From Erythrobacteraceae bacterium WH01K (GTDB lineage Bacteria > Pseudomonadota > Alphaproteobacteria > Sphingomonadales > Sphingomonadaceae): 64,000 nucleotides of DNA. A model generated the notes under the pieces. The model did not search any database. It worked only from the letters and a program-made list of their open reading frames with translations, and was not told the DNA's origin. Positions 25,415-33,741 of the stretch are shown piece after piece (position 1 is the first letter of the stretch; every line of letters begins with the position of its first letter). Made by a program: the position numbers and the translations under genes. The DNA is taken from contig CP115966.1 of the NCBI GenBank assembly GCA_027941995.1, forward strand, positions 744,001 through 808,000, in the 5' to 3' direction.

Positions 25415-25526
25415 AGCCCAGGTTTGTCCGGCTTGGCGTCCCGAACACGCGCGTTTCTATCCGTAAATGAAATTCGGTGTCCCATAGAGGACGAAGATGG
25501 GCACTCAGATCATTGGATAATTTCCG
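25415..25526 (+). repeat. Dispersed repeat, copy D (full)
   Basis: About 112 bp in the same orientation as copies A-C. The left arm is AGCCCAGGTTTGTCCGG and the right arm GGACGAAGATGGGCACTC. Between the arms are TGGCGTCCCGAACACGCGCG and TCTATCCGTAAATGAAATTC, and the copy ends CAGATCATTGGATAATTTCC. The minus strand reads RKLSNDLSAHLRPLW and continues FHLRIETRVFGTPSRTNLG, an open frame shared at the amino-acid level with copies B and C. Confidence 0.85.
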
Positions 25527-25568
25527 TAGAACTGTGACGCATCGAAGGATAAATTGCTTCGCCGTTAG

Positions 25569-27400
25569 CTACCACGACGTGGCTAGCAGTTCGGCCTGCT
25601 GGATCACGGTATGCACAGCCGCGTCCTGGAGGTCCGGCGGATAACCGTATTTGCGCAAGATGCGTTTCACAAGGACGCGCATCCTCGCTCGTGCCGATTC
25701 ACGGTGCGCCCAATCGACGCTTGCATTCGCTTTGAGGTTCTCGACGAGTTCAGCAGCAATGATCTTGAGGCTGTCATTGCCCATAATATCGACGGCACTC
25801 TCATTATCCGCCAAGGCTTCGTAGAAGGCAATCTCCTCATCGGACAAACCTCCCTCTTCTCCTCGCGCCAATTTCTCGCGTATTTCTTTTGCGAGTTCGA
25901 TCAGCGTCTGCAGCACCTCGACGGTGCTGACTGCATTCGTGTGATAGCGCGCGATGGCGACCGTAAGCCGTTCGGAGTATTTGCGACTTTCGACAGCGTG
26001 GGTATGTGACCTCGACCGGATCTTGTCGGCCAGCAGCTTCTTTAGGGCTTCAAGCGCCAGATTGGGCCGCTCGCTATCGCGCATTTCTGCCAGAAATTCA
26101 TCGGATAGGATTGAGATGTCTGGCGAGGCCATACCCGCCGCTTGCAGAATATCGATAATTTCCGTCGAGACGACAGATCTGTCGATCAGCTGTTGAACCG
26201 CGAGTTCGCGATCCTTCTTGGATTTCGTAGCACCGCTACTTTTGACCAGCGCGGCTCGCACAGTCTGATAGAAAGCCACCTCGTCGCGGATGGCCTTTGC
26301 CTCATCACTTGCGGATGCCAAGGCGAAGGCTTTGCTTAAGGCCAGGACCGAATCTTGAAACCGTCGAAGTGCAGCCTTCTTGGCGTCATCAGTGGTCTCC
26401 TTTTGCGCCGCCTCATGCTGACGAGCCAAAATCCATTCGAGTGCCTCGGCGAGACACTTCAACCGCTGACTTGGTGTTCCGTGCATTCCTGGCCCGCAAT
26501 CGAAACCATGGAACATTGCGGTGACGATTTCGAAGCGCTCGAGCATCACACGGATCGCTAGCTTTTCGTCAATGCCGGTCTTTTCGCGGTCAGACGGCGA
26601 ATAGATGCCAAGCGCTGCTTTCAGGTTTTGGGCGATACCGATGTAGTCGACAACAAGTCCGGCTTCCTTATCGCGGAAAACGCGGTTCACCCGCGCGATG
26701 GCCTGCATCAAACCATGGCCGCGCATCGGCTTATCGATATACATCGTATGCATCGACGGAGCATCAAAGCCGGTCAGCCACATATCGCGCACCAGCACGA
26801 GCTTGAGGGGGTCAGTCGGATCTTTGGCACACGTTTAGCCAGCTCATCTCGGCGTGCCTTCCCGCCTATGTGCGGCTGCCATTCCTGCGGGTCCGAGGCG
26901 CTGCCGGTCATCACAACTTTCACCGCGCCCTGCGACACATCGTCGGAATGCCATTCCGGACGAAGAGCGACAATCTCGTCGTAGAGTGCCACGCAGATGC
27001 GGCGGCTCATGCAAACGGCCATTGCTTTGCCGTCTAACGCCTCCAACCTTCGTTCTAAATGCTCGACCAGATCGTTTGCGACGAGCTTCAGCCGGGCCTT
27101 TGAGCCCACCAAACGCTCGACAGCGGCCCAACGCGCCTTCAGCTTCTCCTGATCCGAGGAAGCCTCGTCCTCAGTCAGTTCCTCCACCTCGGCATCGATA
27201 AGTGGCACCTGGTCTTCCGGCAGTTCGATGCGCGCCAATCGGCTTTCGTAATAGATTGGCACTGTGGCACCGTCTTCGACCGCACGGCTGATATCGTAGA
27301 TGTCGACATAATCGCCGAACACCGCAGGCGTGTTCACATCGTCCTTCTCGATCGGCGTTCCGGTGAACCCAATGAAGGATGCGTTAGGCAGGCCTTGGCG
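25569..27400 (-). pseudogene. hsdR: hsdR remnant: 5'-truncated and frameshifted type I restriction subunit
   Basis: Two frames together encode the C-terminal ~60% of a type I restriction endonuclease R subunit. The first frame (about 27400 to 26835) starts at [19 protein letters not shown] style sequence (helicase motif III) and continues [20 protein letters not shown] and [21 protein letters not shown]. After a one-base deletion near 26835 the second frame continues [20 protein letters not shown], then [20 protein letters not shown] (motif VI) and the C-terminal helical domain to 25569. The N-terminal nuclease domain and Walker A/B (DEAH) part are missing. The 5' break lies within the end of the exonuclease-like gene. 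No hsdM or hsdS is present, so the locus cannot encode a working R-M system. Confidence 0.85.
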
Positions 27401-28209
27401 GCTTCGATCAGAACGACTGGTTGGCGGTGAACCAGTTTACGGTCATTGAGCAGGGGCACAATCGCCGCCCGGACGTGGTGCTGTTCGTTAACGGCTTCGG
27501 CAAGCGCAATTTCCAGCAAATGCCGTTCCGAGTGATCGAGCTGGTCGACTTGCCACGCTATCATCGGATCGACGGTTTGATCGAAAGCCGCTTCCAGCAT
27601 CGGATTCGGGCCTTCCTGCACCTCTCGGCAATACTCGTCCCACACGGACTTGAATGGGTAATCGTCCCCGAAAATGCCGGTTGCCGGCATGCGCTTCATG
27701 GCGTGGATCACCTTGCGCGCGAGCGCTTGGATACGGGTATCGGTGAGGCGCAGCAGCACCTGGCTCAAATGCGACCATGTGCGCCCGCCTCCCTTCAAGA
27801 GCAGTGCCAAATCCAAATGCGGGCGCGGACCTTTACGCCCAGGTTGATCAATCAGCTGCGGTGGCAGCGGCAATCCGTGTGCCATACTCGCAAGCACGAG
27901 CACGGGAACATCGGTCGCCAAACCTCCGAACGTGAGCACCGGGGTATCGGCCCGGGCTCGCAGGTAATCGAAAAGCTGTGCTACCACCGCCTGTTCGTCA
28001 CCCCAGTCGTGTTCGGTCCACGATGCCACTTCGCCTGTGGCGACGCGGCCCTCGGAGTCCACCGAGAACTCGAACACGGACGCGGCCATCACGCGCTTAA
28101 CGGCCGTAGCCCGCCGGTTGGATTTCGGATCCATCGTCCTGTGAGCTTCATAGAGATGCTCGTCCCAATACATTTCGAGGTCCAAAGCGAGGTAAGTATT
28201 CGTTTTCAT
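27334..28209 (-). CDS. DEDD-type 3'-5' exonuclease-like protein with aberrant C-terminus
   Basis: 291 aa, ATG 28209 preceded by AAAGGAAAAG. The N-terminal 160 residues resemble DnaQ/PolB-type predicted exonucleases: [10 protein letters not shown] (Asp-x-Glu motif I), [19 protein letters not shown] (motif II-like) and PHLDLALLL (later Asp). The C-terminal 20 or so residues (from about [20 protein letters not shown]) are the hsdR sequence read in another frame, so the native 3' end was replaced when this gene was joined to the hsdR fragment. Whether the central domain remains functional is unknown. The small upstream gene (28253-28510) may be co-transcribed. The family call is moderate; no terminal YxxxD/HxxxD motif is clearly seen. 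Confidence 0.5.
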   Translation of the reverse strand: MKTNTYLALDLEMYWDEHLYEAHRTMDPKSNRRATAVKRVMAASVFEFSVDSEGRVATGEVASWTEHDWGDEQAVVAQLFDYLRARADTPVLTFGGLATDVPVLVLASMAHGLPLPPQLIDQPGRKGPRPHLDLALLLKGGGRTWSHLSQVLLRLTDTRIQALARKVIHAMKRMPATGIFGDDYPFKSVWDEYCREVQEGPNPMLEAAFDQTVDPMIAWQVDQLDHSERHLLEIALAEAVNEQHHVRAAIVPLLNDRKLVHRQPVVLIEAAKACLTHPSLGSPERRSRRTM

Positions 28210-28252
28210 GTGCCTTTTCCTTTCAATCAGTGTTCGGCACTTTCAACTGTCT

Positions 28253-28510
28253 TCAGAAAGGGAGCGGGCGAGCCCGCTCCAGAACCCGCCAAGCTTCCCA
28301 CGCGGCGAAAAGATGCGTCCGCTCATCGCAATCATGAAGAAATCCGAGAGCCGTCAGCCAGACGGCCTGGGCTCTCTCGGCAGCTTCGCGCTTCGCCTGT
28401 AGAAGGTTCGGAGGTCGGTCGCTGATCATGAGCCCATGCTCCCGGCCGAGGACGAGAGCTACGAGCAATGCCTCGGCACCGATGAACTCGGACACCCGGG
28501 ATCGCCGCAA
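28253..28510 (-). CDS. Small hypothetical protein (85 aa)
   Basis: Short frame upstream of the exonuclease-like gene, 43 bp apart and in the same direction. It reads [20 protein letters not shown] then [20 protein letters not shown] and ends [19 protein letters not shown], a believable helical, Ala/Glu/Leu-rich composition. The first codon of the frame is TTG 28510; GTG 28495 and ATG 28429 are alternatives and none has a good Shine-Dalgarno. No family is recognised. Confidence 0.38.
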   Translation of the reverse strand: MRRSRVSEFIGAEALLVALVLGREHGLMISDRPPNLLQAKREAAERAQAVWLTALGFLHDCDERTHLFAAWEAWRVLERARPLPF

Positions 28511-28520
28511 ACGTGAGCCG

Positions 28521-28825
28521 ATGGCTCCGGCCCGCCAGGCGCTCGCGCGTCATCGGGCGGGCGTGTCGCAAGACGCGATCGCAAAAGAGCTGTGCGTCAG
28601 TGCCGGAAATGTCTCGCAGATGATTTCGGCAGCAGAAGCCGAAAAGGAATTCGAAGGTCTCGCAGACCTGCTGATCGATCGGTCGAAAATTTCCCGCAGT
28701 TTCTGGTTCGATCTCTACACGACGCTGGAGCGGCTCAAGAAAGTCGATGCGACTGATGCTGACGGCAGTTCGCCTAACGCAGATCGGTTCAGGAAGTCGG
28801 TCGAAGACCTGATCGCTGCGGATGA
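28521..28825 (+). pseudogene. ParB/KorB-like HTH relic
   Basis: Frame reading APARQALARHRAGVSQDAIA then KELCVSAGNVSQMISAA, and further LADLLIDRSKISRSFWFDLY. This is the helix-turn-helix and following linker typical of ParB/KorB plasmid-partition or repressor proteins. The N-terminal ParB nuclease-like domain and the C-terminus are missing. The sequence passes without a gap into the serine recombinase relic in a different frame at about 28825. It is a fragment of a plasmid-type or conjugative element. Confidence 0.5.
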
Positions 28826-29329
28826 GCCGATAAGCGCCTGTCCAATCTGCACGACGGTATCGAGCTCGGAACGATCTCAGCTCGCGATCCCGACATCGCT
28901 CTGCGGATCAAAGAGCGAAAAGGGGAGATAGACAGCCTGAACAGCACCGCGAACACGCTGCGCCAGCAACTGGATCGCGGACCAGCTCGGATCACGCCAG
29001 CTGCTGTTCACAAGTTTGGAGAGATCGTCCGCCAGAACCTCGTCCACGGCGATAGCGACGTGCGGCAGCGCATCGCGCGAGCTTTCATCAGCCGGATCCG
29101 GATTGGATCAAAGGTCGAAATTGAGGGCGAAACAGCAGTGCTCGAACATGGAGTTGCTGCAGTTGCACGGTCAAATGGTGTATTGCCCACCTTTGACCGG
29201 AAATGGTGCGGTCGAGAAGACTCGAACTTCCACGGCCTTTCGGCCACAACGACCTCAACGTTGCGCGTCTACCAGTTCCGCCACGACCGCACACTGATCG
29301 AACGAAGGACAGCGCCTTCGCCCTGGTAG
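28826..29329 (+). pseudogene. Serine recombinase C-terminal fragment ending at tRNA-Leu
   Basis: Frame from about 28826: ADKRLSNLHDGIELGTISAR, then DPDIALRIKERKGEIDSL, a coiled coil, then ITPAAVHKFGEIVRQNLVHG and VRQRIARAFISRIRIGSKVE. This is the C-terminal region of large serine recombinases (resolvase/invertase with zinc-ribbon/coiled-coil tail). The catalytic N-terminal domain is absent. The frame runs on through the antisense of the tRNA-Leu gene to 29329, reading the usual artefact CGREDSNFHG there. The native C-terminus therefore ends at, or was cut by, the tRNA 3' end near 29203. Confidence 0.6.
29204..29290 (-). tRNA. tRNA-Leu (anticodon GAG)
   Basis: 87 nt with encoded CCA (29206-29204). 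The acceptor stem is GCGGTCG paired with CGACCGC, the D-arm GGCGGAACTGGTAGACGC is typical of leucine tRNAs, the anticodon stem is CAACG/CGTTG around loop TTGAGGT, there is a variable arm GGCCGAAAGGCC, and the T-arm contains TTCGAGT. Its 3' end abuts the mobile-element debris to the left, making it the likely insertion point of the accessory island. Confidence 0.95.
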
Positions 29330-29488
29330 GTGCGCGCCCTTAGCAACCGGTTTTCCCTATCGCAAGCGCCCATCGTCATCTCCGGCAATAAGAAGGGCGC
29401 GTAAGATGTGACGCTGCCCCCGTCCCGCCGCGGGACCGGGTTAACAACCGGCTTGCAGGCATGGTGAACGGACCGGAAAGGTTTGGCC

Positions 29489-29716
29489 ATGACGCCAGCG
29501 TTCGCCCTCATCCTTGCCGCCGCCAGTCAGGGCGGGGATGGCGTCGCGCGGGATGGGCGGCAAAGCGTAAGCGAGAGCGGGGTCCGCACCGAAGCACGTG
29601 CCACTGTCACGATCCTGAAGCCCGAGATCATCGATTTCGCCGAGGCAAAGGGGCGGGGCGAGAGGGCCCGTATCCGCCGCGACGCCGACGGGACGGTCTG
29701 GCTCGAATTCAGCTGA
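29489..29716 (+). CDS. Small exported hypothetical protein (75 aa)
   Basis: Starts at ATG 29489 with GGAAAGG seven nt upstream. The N-terminus MTPAFALILAAASQGGDGVA looks like a short signal peptide. The rest is charged and ends IRRDADGTVWLEFS. It converges with the zinc-ribbon protein gene (gap 21 bp). Small proteins of this composition are common in sphingomonads; function unknown. Confidence 0.6.
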   Translation: MTPAFALILAAASQGGDGVARDGRQSVSESGVRTEARATVTILKPEIIDFAEAKGRGERARIRRDADGTVWLEFS

Positions 29717-29737
29717 GCGGCGCGGAGGGAATCGCCC

Positions 29738-30676
29738 TCAGTCCGGCTTCCAGCCGATCTCTGCGAACTTGGCGGATTTGGGGACGTCGGTCACCGCTTC
29801 GTTGATCGCCACGCTTTCGCCCGGGGCCAGCGTTTGTGCTGCAGGCACGACTTCCCAGCTGAACACGATCCGCTCCCGCGCATCGCGCAGCACGATCAGG
29901 ACAGCGGGAACCCGCGCCGTTTCGCGCCCGACATTGGTAATGGTTCCGCTGGCGCCGAAGAATTCCGTGCCATTGGGCAGGGTGCGGCGGTCCTGCCGGT
30001 CGGCCGGGAAGTCCAGCACCAGGTCGGGCTGCTCGACCGCAAAGGTCGGGCGGCTGACGGGCACCCAGTCGGGCATGCCCCAGTAGCTGACGGCGCCGAC
30101 CACGCCGAGCGCGACAAGGGCGAATACGGCGCCGGCTGCGGTCCACACTTTCAGCGGATTGCGGCGCGGACGGAAAGGCGGCTCGTAATCGAACTGCGAC
30201 CGGTCGGGGTCGATGGCGGGGATCGGCTGGGGTTCGGGCCGTGTGCCGGAAACAGGCGGCGGGCCTTCGAACCCGCTGTCTTCCGGCTCGGGAGAGGCCG
30301 CGTGCGGTTCGGTGGCTGCCGGACTGGCAGGCTCGCTCGGCTGAGCGGCGGCAGCTGTTTTCCGCTGGGGAGCTACGGGGTCGGCCGGCGCCGGTGCAGG
30401 CTGCGGCCTTGCGGTGGAGGATGCGCCGGACCGCGCAGGCTGCGGCCTTGCGGTGGAGGATGCGCCGGACCGCGCAGGCTCCGGCGGGGGTGCCGTGGTT
30501 GGCGTCGCAGGAGCCGCGGGACCTGCATCCTGGGATGCAATGACCTGTTCGGCGCCGGGTCCTTCCTGGAACCAGCTATGCTTGCACTTGGCGCAGCGTA
30601 CCGTCCGCCCCTCCACGCCCACGGCGCTGTCGGGCACGACATAGCGCGTGTTACAGGCGGGGCAGGCAATGATCAT
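29738..30676 (-). CDS. Zinc-ribbon (MJ0042-type) membrane protein
   Basis: 312 aa. The N-terminal zinc finger MIIACPACNTRYVVPDSAVG with a second pair in VRCAKCKHSW is the MJ0042/zinc_ribbon_5 finger. A long Pro/Ala-rich linker (about 45-170) carries a 13-residue tandem duplication (ARSGASSTARPQP twice, from a 39-bp DNA duplication). A membrane helix follows near residues 180-200 (AAGAVFALVALGVVGAVSYW), then a DUF3426-like periplasmic domain (LPNGTEFFGASGTITNVGRE). TAAGGAAATG precedes ATG 30676. Divergent from ftsE, the usual synteny in sphingomonads. Its role is unknown; a regulatory or envelope function is inferred. Confidence 0.8.
   Translation of the reverse strand: MIIACPACNTRYVVPDSAVGVEGRTVRCAKCKHSWFQEGPGAEQVIASQDAGPAAPATPTTAPPPEPARSGASSTARPQPARSGASSTARPQPAPAPADPVAPQRKTAAAAQPSEPASPAATEPHAASPEPEDSGFEGPPPVSGTRPEPQPIPAIDPDRSQFDYEPPFRPRRNPLKVWTAAGAVFALVALGVVGAVSYWGMPDWVPVSRPTFAVEQPDLVLDFPADRQDRRTLPNGTEFFGASGTITNVGRETARVPAVLIVLRDARERIVFSWEVVPAAQTLAPGESVAINEAVTDVPKSAKFAEIGWKPD
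30401..30478 (+). repeat. 39-bp tandem duplication inside a coding region
   Basis: Two identical 39-bp units, 30401-30439 and 30440-30478, each beginning CTGCGGCCTTGCGGTGGAGG. They encode 13 residues each in the disordered linker of the zinc-ribbon protein, so the frame is kept. The perfect identity suggests a recent slippage event. Confidence 0.9.
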
Positions 30677-30831
30677 GACGTCATTTCCTTACGGCGGTTC
30701 CAGAATCCTTGGCAAGCTCGCCTGTGGGGATGCGGGGCAGAACGCGCCTTTTTTCCACATGGAAGGCCCGCTATAGCGCGCTTCGACCATGTCAGTTTCA
30801 TATCGCAAGTTTCGCCGGAGGGCAGGCCAGC

Positions 30832-31581
30832 ATGGCAGGTGACGACGGCGAAGTCGTAGGGTTCGACAATGTCGGGCTGCGTTATGGCACGGGCAAGGAA
30901 GTGTTGAGCGATGTCTCGTTCACGCTCTTTCCCGGCAGCTTCTATTTCCTGACCGGGGCCAGCGGTGCGGGCAAGACCAGCCTGCTTAAACTGCTGTATC
31001 TCGCCCAGCGCCCCTCGCGCGGGCAGATCCGGATGTTCGGCACCGACGTCATCACGCTGCCCCGTGCGCGCCTGCCCGGATTTCGCCGCCGGCTGGGCGT
31101 GGTGTTCCAGGATTTCCGTCTGGTCCCGCACCTGTCCGCCTATGACAATATCGCGCTTCCGCTGAGAGTGGCGGGGGTGCCCGAGGCCGATCTCCATCGG
31201 CCGGTCACCGACATGCTGGACTGGGTCGGCCTGTCGCACCGAACGGAGGCGCGCCCGGCCACGCTTTCCGGCGGGGAACAGCAGCGCGTAGCCATTGCGA
31301 GGGCGGTCATCGGCCGGCCCGACATGCTGCTGGCGGACGAGCCGACAGGTAACGTCGATCCCGAAATGGCGGTGAAGCTGCTGCGCCTGTTCGAAGCGCT
31401 CAACCGTCTGGGCACGACGGTCGTGGTGGCCACCCACGACCTGCACCTGCTGCAGAAGGTCCCCAGTTCCATGATAATGCGGCTGGACAAGGGGCGGCTG
31501 TCCGACCCCACCGGCGCGCTGCGCTACCCGCCGAGGCCGCGCAGCGGGGGCGGTTCGTCCGGGGCGGGGCCTGTGCGTTGA
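30832..31581 (+). CDS. ftsE: Cell division ATP-binding protein FtsE
   Basis: 249-aa ABC ATPase. Walker A GASGAGKTS near residue 42, Q-loop VFQDFRLVPHLSAYDNIALP, signature LSGGEQQRVAIARA near 145, Walker B MLLADEPTGNVD near 164, H-loop VVVATHDLHLL. FtsE pairs with FtsX at the septum to activate peptidoglycan amidases. ATG 30832 was chosen over an upstream in-frame start because it gives the family N-terminus (EVVGFDNVGLRYG). The C-terminal 20 residues are Pro/Gly-rich. ftsX overlaps by 4 bp. Confidence 0.93.
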   Translation: MAGDDGEVVGFDNVGLRYGTGKEVLSDVSFTLFPGSFYFLTGASGAGKTSLLKLLYLAQRPSRGQIRMFGTDVITLPRARLPGFRRRLGVVFQDFRLVPHLSAYDNIALPLRVAGVPEADLHRPVTDMLDWVGLSHRTEARPATLSGGEQQRVAIARAVIGRPDMLLADEPTGNVDPEMAVKLLRLFEALNRLGTTVVVATHDLHLLQKVPSSMIMRLDKGRLSDPTGALRYPPRPRSGGGSSGAGPVR

Positions 31582-32525
31582 CCGAGAGCAGGAAATCCAG
31601 GCCGCCGGTGATCTCGCGCGCGATCGAGCGGGGGCTATCGCCTTTCCGTGGCAGCGCGGCGCAGGAGCTGGTGCCGCAGGCACGGCTGGCCGGGCCGATG
31701 CCGTGGGTGATCGCGATCATGGTGGCGCTGACCGTCATTGCCACCGCTGCCGGACTGGCGCTGACCAACCTTGCGGGCGGGGCCCGTGACGAACTGGCAG
31801 GCGGTGCCACCGTCCAGATCATCGAGGCAGAGCCCGGCGAACGGGCACGGCAGGCTCAGGCTGCGCTCGACACGCTGGCCGAATTTCCGGAAGTCGCCGC
31901 CATGCGCCTGGTCCCGCCGGAGGAGGTCGAACAGCTTCTGGAGCCTTGGCTTGGCACGGGCACTGCGGGCGAGGCCGTGCCGGTCCCTGCGCTGATCGAC
32001 CTGCGCCTTCGCGGCGATGCCACGCCCGACAAGCTGCGACGCCTGCGCGCCGCTCTGTCGAGTGTAGCACCGGACGCCCGGATCGATGCGCAGGCCAGCT
32101 GGCTGCGGCCCATCTTCACCGCGATCGCGTCGCTGCAATGGCTGGCTTTGGCGCTGGTCGTGCTGCTGTCGCTGACCAGTGCCGCGGCCGTTTTCCTGTC
32201 CGCCCGCAGCGCCCTCGGGAGCAATCGCAGCACGATCGAGATCGTCCATCTGCTGGGCGGCACGGATCACCAGATCGCACGTGTGTTCCAGCGGTCGGTC
32301 GGCTTCGACGCCGCCCTGGGAGCAGGGGCGGGGCTCCTCCTCGGCATGATCGCCGTGCTGGTCCTGGGGCAGCAATTCGCGCAGCTGGGATCGGGCATGG
32401 TCGCGGGCGGCGGGCTGGACTGGACCGACTGGCTGGCGGTCGCCATGGTGCCGCTGGCCGCTGTAGCACTGGCCATGCTGACTGCGCGTCTGACCGTCCT
32501 CTTCGCGCTCAGGAAAATGCTGTGA
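31578..32525 (+). CDS. ftsX: Cell division permease-like protein FtsX
   Basis: 315-aa FtsX/MacB-type membrane protein: a short cytoplasmic N-terminus, first helix MPWVIAIMVALTVIATAAGL near residues 41-60, a periplasmic loop (65-180) with EFPEVAAMRLVPPEEVEQLL, then three helices including LQWLALALVVLLSLTSAAAV and the characteristic NRSTIEIVHLLGGTDHQIAR. The start is TTG 31578, overlapping the ftsE stop (TTGA). Works with FtsE in septal wall hydrolysis. Confidence 0.9.
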   Translation: MTESRKSRPPVISRAIERGLSPFRGSAAQELVPQARLAGPMPWVIAIMVALTVIATAAGLALTNLAGGARDELAGGATVQIIEAEPGERARQAQAALDTLAEFPEVAAMRLVPPEEVEQLLEPWLGTGTAGEAVPVPALIDLRLRGDATPDKLRRLRAALSSVAPDARIDAQASWLRPIFTAIASLQWLALALVVLLSLTSAAAVFLSARSALGSNRSTIEIVHLLGGTDHQIARVFQRSVGFDAALGAGAGLLLGMIAVLVLGQQFAQLGSGMVAGGGLDWTDWLAVAMVPLAAVALAMLTARLTVLFALRKML

Positions 32526-33058
32526 CAGGCCGTTTTCTCGCCATCGTGGTCCTGGCATGGATGCTTGGTTTCGTGTGGTTCGCAGCCGCGCTGCCGCAGC
32601 CTGTGTCCGAGGCAGAGACCGACGCCATCATCGTGCCGACCGGCGGGCCGGGCCGGATCGAGCGCGGCCTGGCGCTGCTGGAAGACGGGCAGGCCGGTTC
32701 CATGCTGGTCACCGGCGTATCGACTCAGGTGACGCCGGACGAATTCGCTGCGGAATTCGATGTTCCGATGGACCTGATGGAATGCTGCATCACCCTTGGC
32801 TTCGATGCCCTGGACACGCGCGGCAATGCGCGGGAGACCAGCCGATGGGTCGGAGACAACGGTCATGATCGCCTGCGACTGGTCACCACCGACTGGCACA
32901 TGCGGCGCGCCTCTGGCGAGTTGTCGCGGACCCTTCCGGACGATGTCGTGATCATTCAGGACGCCGTGCCGTCCGAACCGTCTTTCGGCACGCTGTTTCT
33001 CGAATATCACAAGCTCCTGGCCAGCCGCGCCGTCCAATGGATGCCGGGGCTCGACTGA
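32522..33058 (+). CDS. YdcF/SanA-like (DUF218) membrane-anchored protein
   Basis: 178 aa from GTG 32522, which overlaps the ftsX stop (GTGA). The N-terminal helix FLAIVVLAWMLGFVWFAAAL anchors the protein. The DUF218 fold is marked by DAIIVPTGGPGRIERGLALL, SMLVTGVS, LDTRGNARETSRWV and LRLVTTDWHMRRAS. Members are linked to envelope integrity and vancomycin sensitivity (SanA, YdcF); the reaction is not established. The stop overlaps the plsC-type start (TGATG), so ftsE, ftsX, this gene and plsC form one coupled operon. Confidence 0.87.
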   Translation: MTGRFLAIVVLAWMLGFVWFAAALPQPVSEAETDAIIVPTGGPGRIERGLALLEDGQAGSMLVTGVSTQVTPDEFAAEFDVPMDLMECCITLGFDALDTRGNARETSRWVGDNGHDRLRLVTTDWHMRRASGELSRTLPDDVVIIQDAVPSEPSFGTLFLEYHKLLASRAVQWMPGLD

Positions 33059-33741
33059 TGCACGTTTTGCGCAGCCTCCTGTTCTATCCGGTCTTCTACG
33101 TCGTCAGCAGTTTCTACGTCATTGCGGCGGTCGCAGCGATGGCGGTCGACCGGTCATGGCTGCGCCGCGTGGTCAGTGGCTGGGGCAGGTTCCACCGTGC
33201 GTGCTGCCGTGTCCTGCTGGGGATCGACGTGGTGCAGGAAGGCGGTCCGCTGGACGAGCCTGCGCTTTATGCCATCCGGCACGAAAGCTTCTTCGAGGCG
33301 ATCGATGCGCCGGCGCTGTTCCACCTGCCGTCCGTGTTTGCGAAGCGGGAACTGTTCAACCTGCCCGGCTGGGGCAGGGCTGCGATCGCCTATGGCCTGA
33401 TCCCGGTCGCCCGTGACGGCGGGGCGAAGGCCCTGCGCGAATTGATCCACGAGGCGAGGCGCAAGGCGAAGGAAGGGCGTCCGCTCGTCATCTTTCCCGA
33501 AGGCACGCGCGTGCCCCACGGCGAACGCCGGAAATTGCAGTCGGGCTTTGCCGGCATCTACAAGATGGTCGGGCTCCAGGTGGTGCCGGTCGCGGTCAAT
33601 TCCGGTCCGCTGTATCACCGCCTGTGGAAGCGCCGGGGCCAGATAACCTACCGCTTCGGGGAGCCCATCCCGCCCGGCCTGAAGCGCGAAGAGATCGAAG
33701 CCCGGGTCGAAGAGGCAATCAACGCGCTGAGTGCTGCCTAG
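33058..33741 (+). CDS. plsC: 1-acyl-sn-glycerol-3-phosphate acyltransferase (PlsC-type)
   Basis: 227-aa lysophosphatidic acid acyltransferase, making phosphatidic acid at the inner membrane. N-terminal helix [20 protein letters not shown]. The catalytic motif appears as [10 protein letters not shown], i.e. His75-x4-Glu80 instead of the textbook HX4D; His-x4-Glu variants occur in alphaproteobacterial homologues. [11 protein letters not shown] lies near residue 146 and VVPVAVNSG near 178. Start ATG 33058 overlaps the upstream stop. Its TAG shares CTAG with the stop of convergent hisC. Confidence 0.88.
   Translation: MHVLRSLLFYPVFYVVSSFYVIAAVAAMAVDRSWLRRVVSGWGRFHRACCRVLLGIDVVQEGGPLDEPALYAIRHESFFEAIDAPALFHLPSVFAKRELFNLPGWGRAAIAYGLIPVARDGGAKALRELIHEARRKAKEGRPLVIFPEGTRVPHGERRKLQSGFAGIYKMVGLQVVPVAVNSGPLYHRLWKRRGQITYRFGEPIPPGLKREEIEARVEEAINALSAA

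Noticed and set aside
28428-28931. Single intact 167-aa gene
   Set aside because: Only residues about 32-120 have ParB/KorB-like character; the ends are unrelated, and the recombinase relic continues in another frame.
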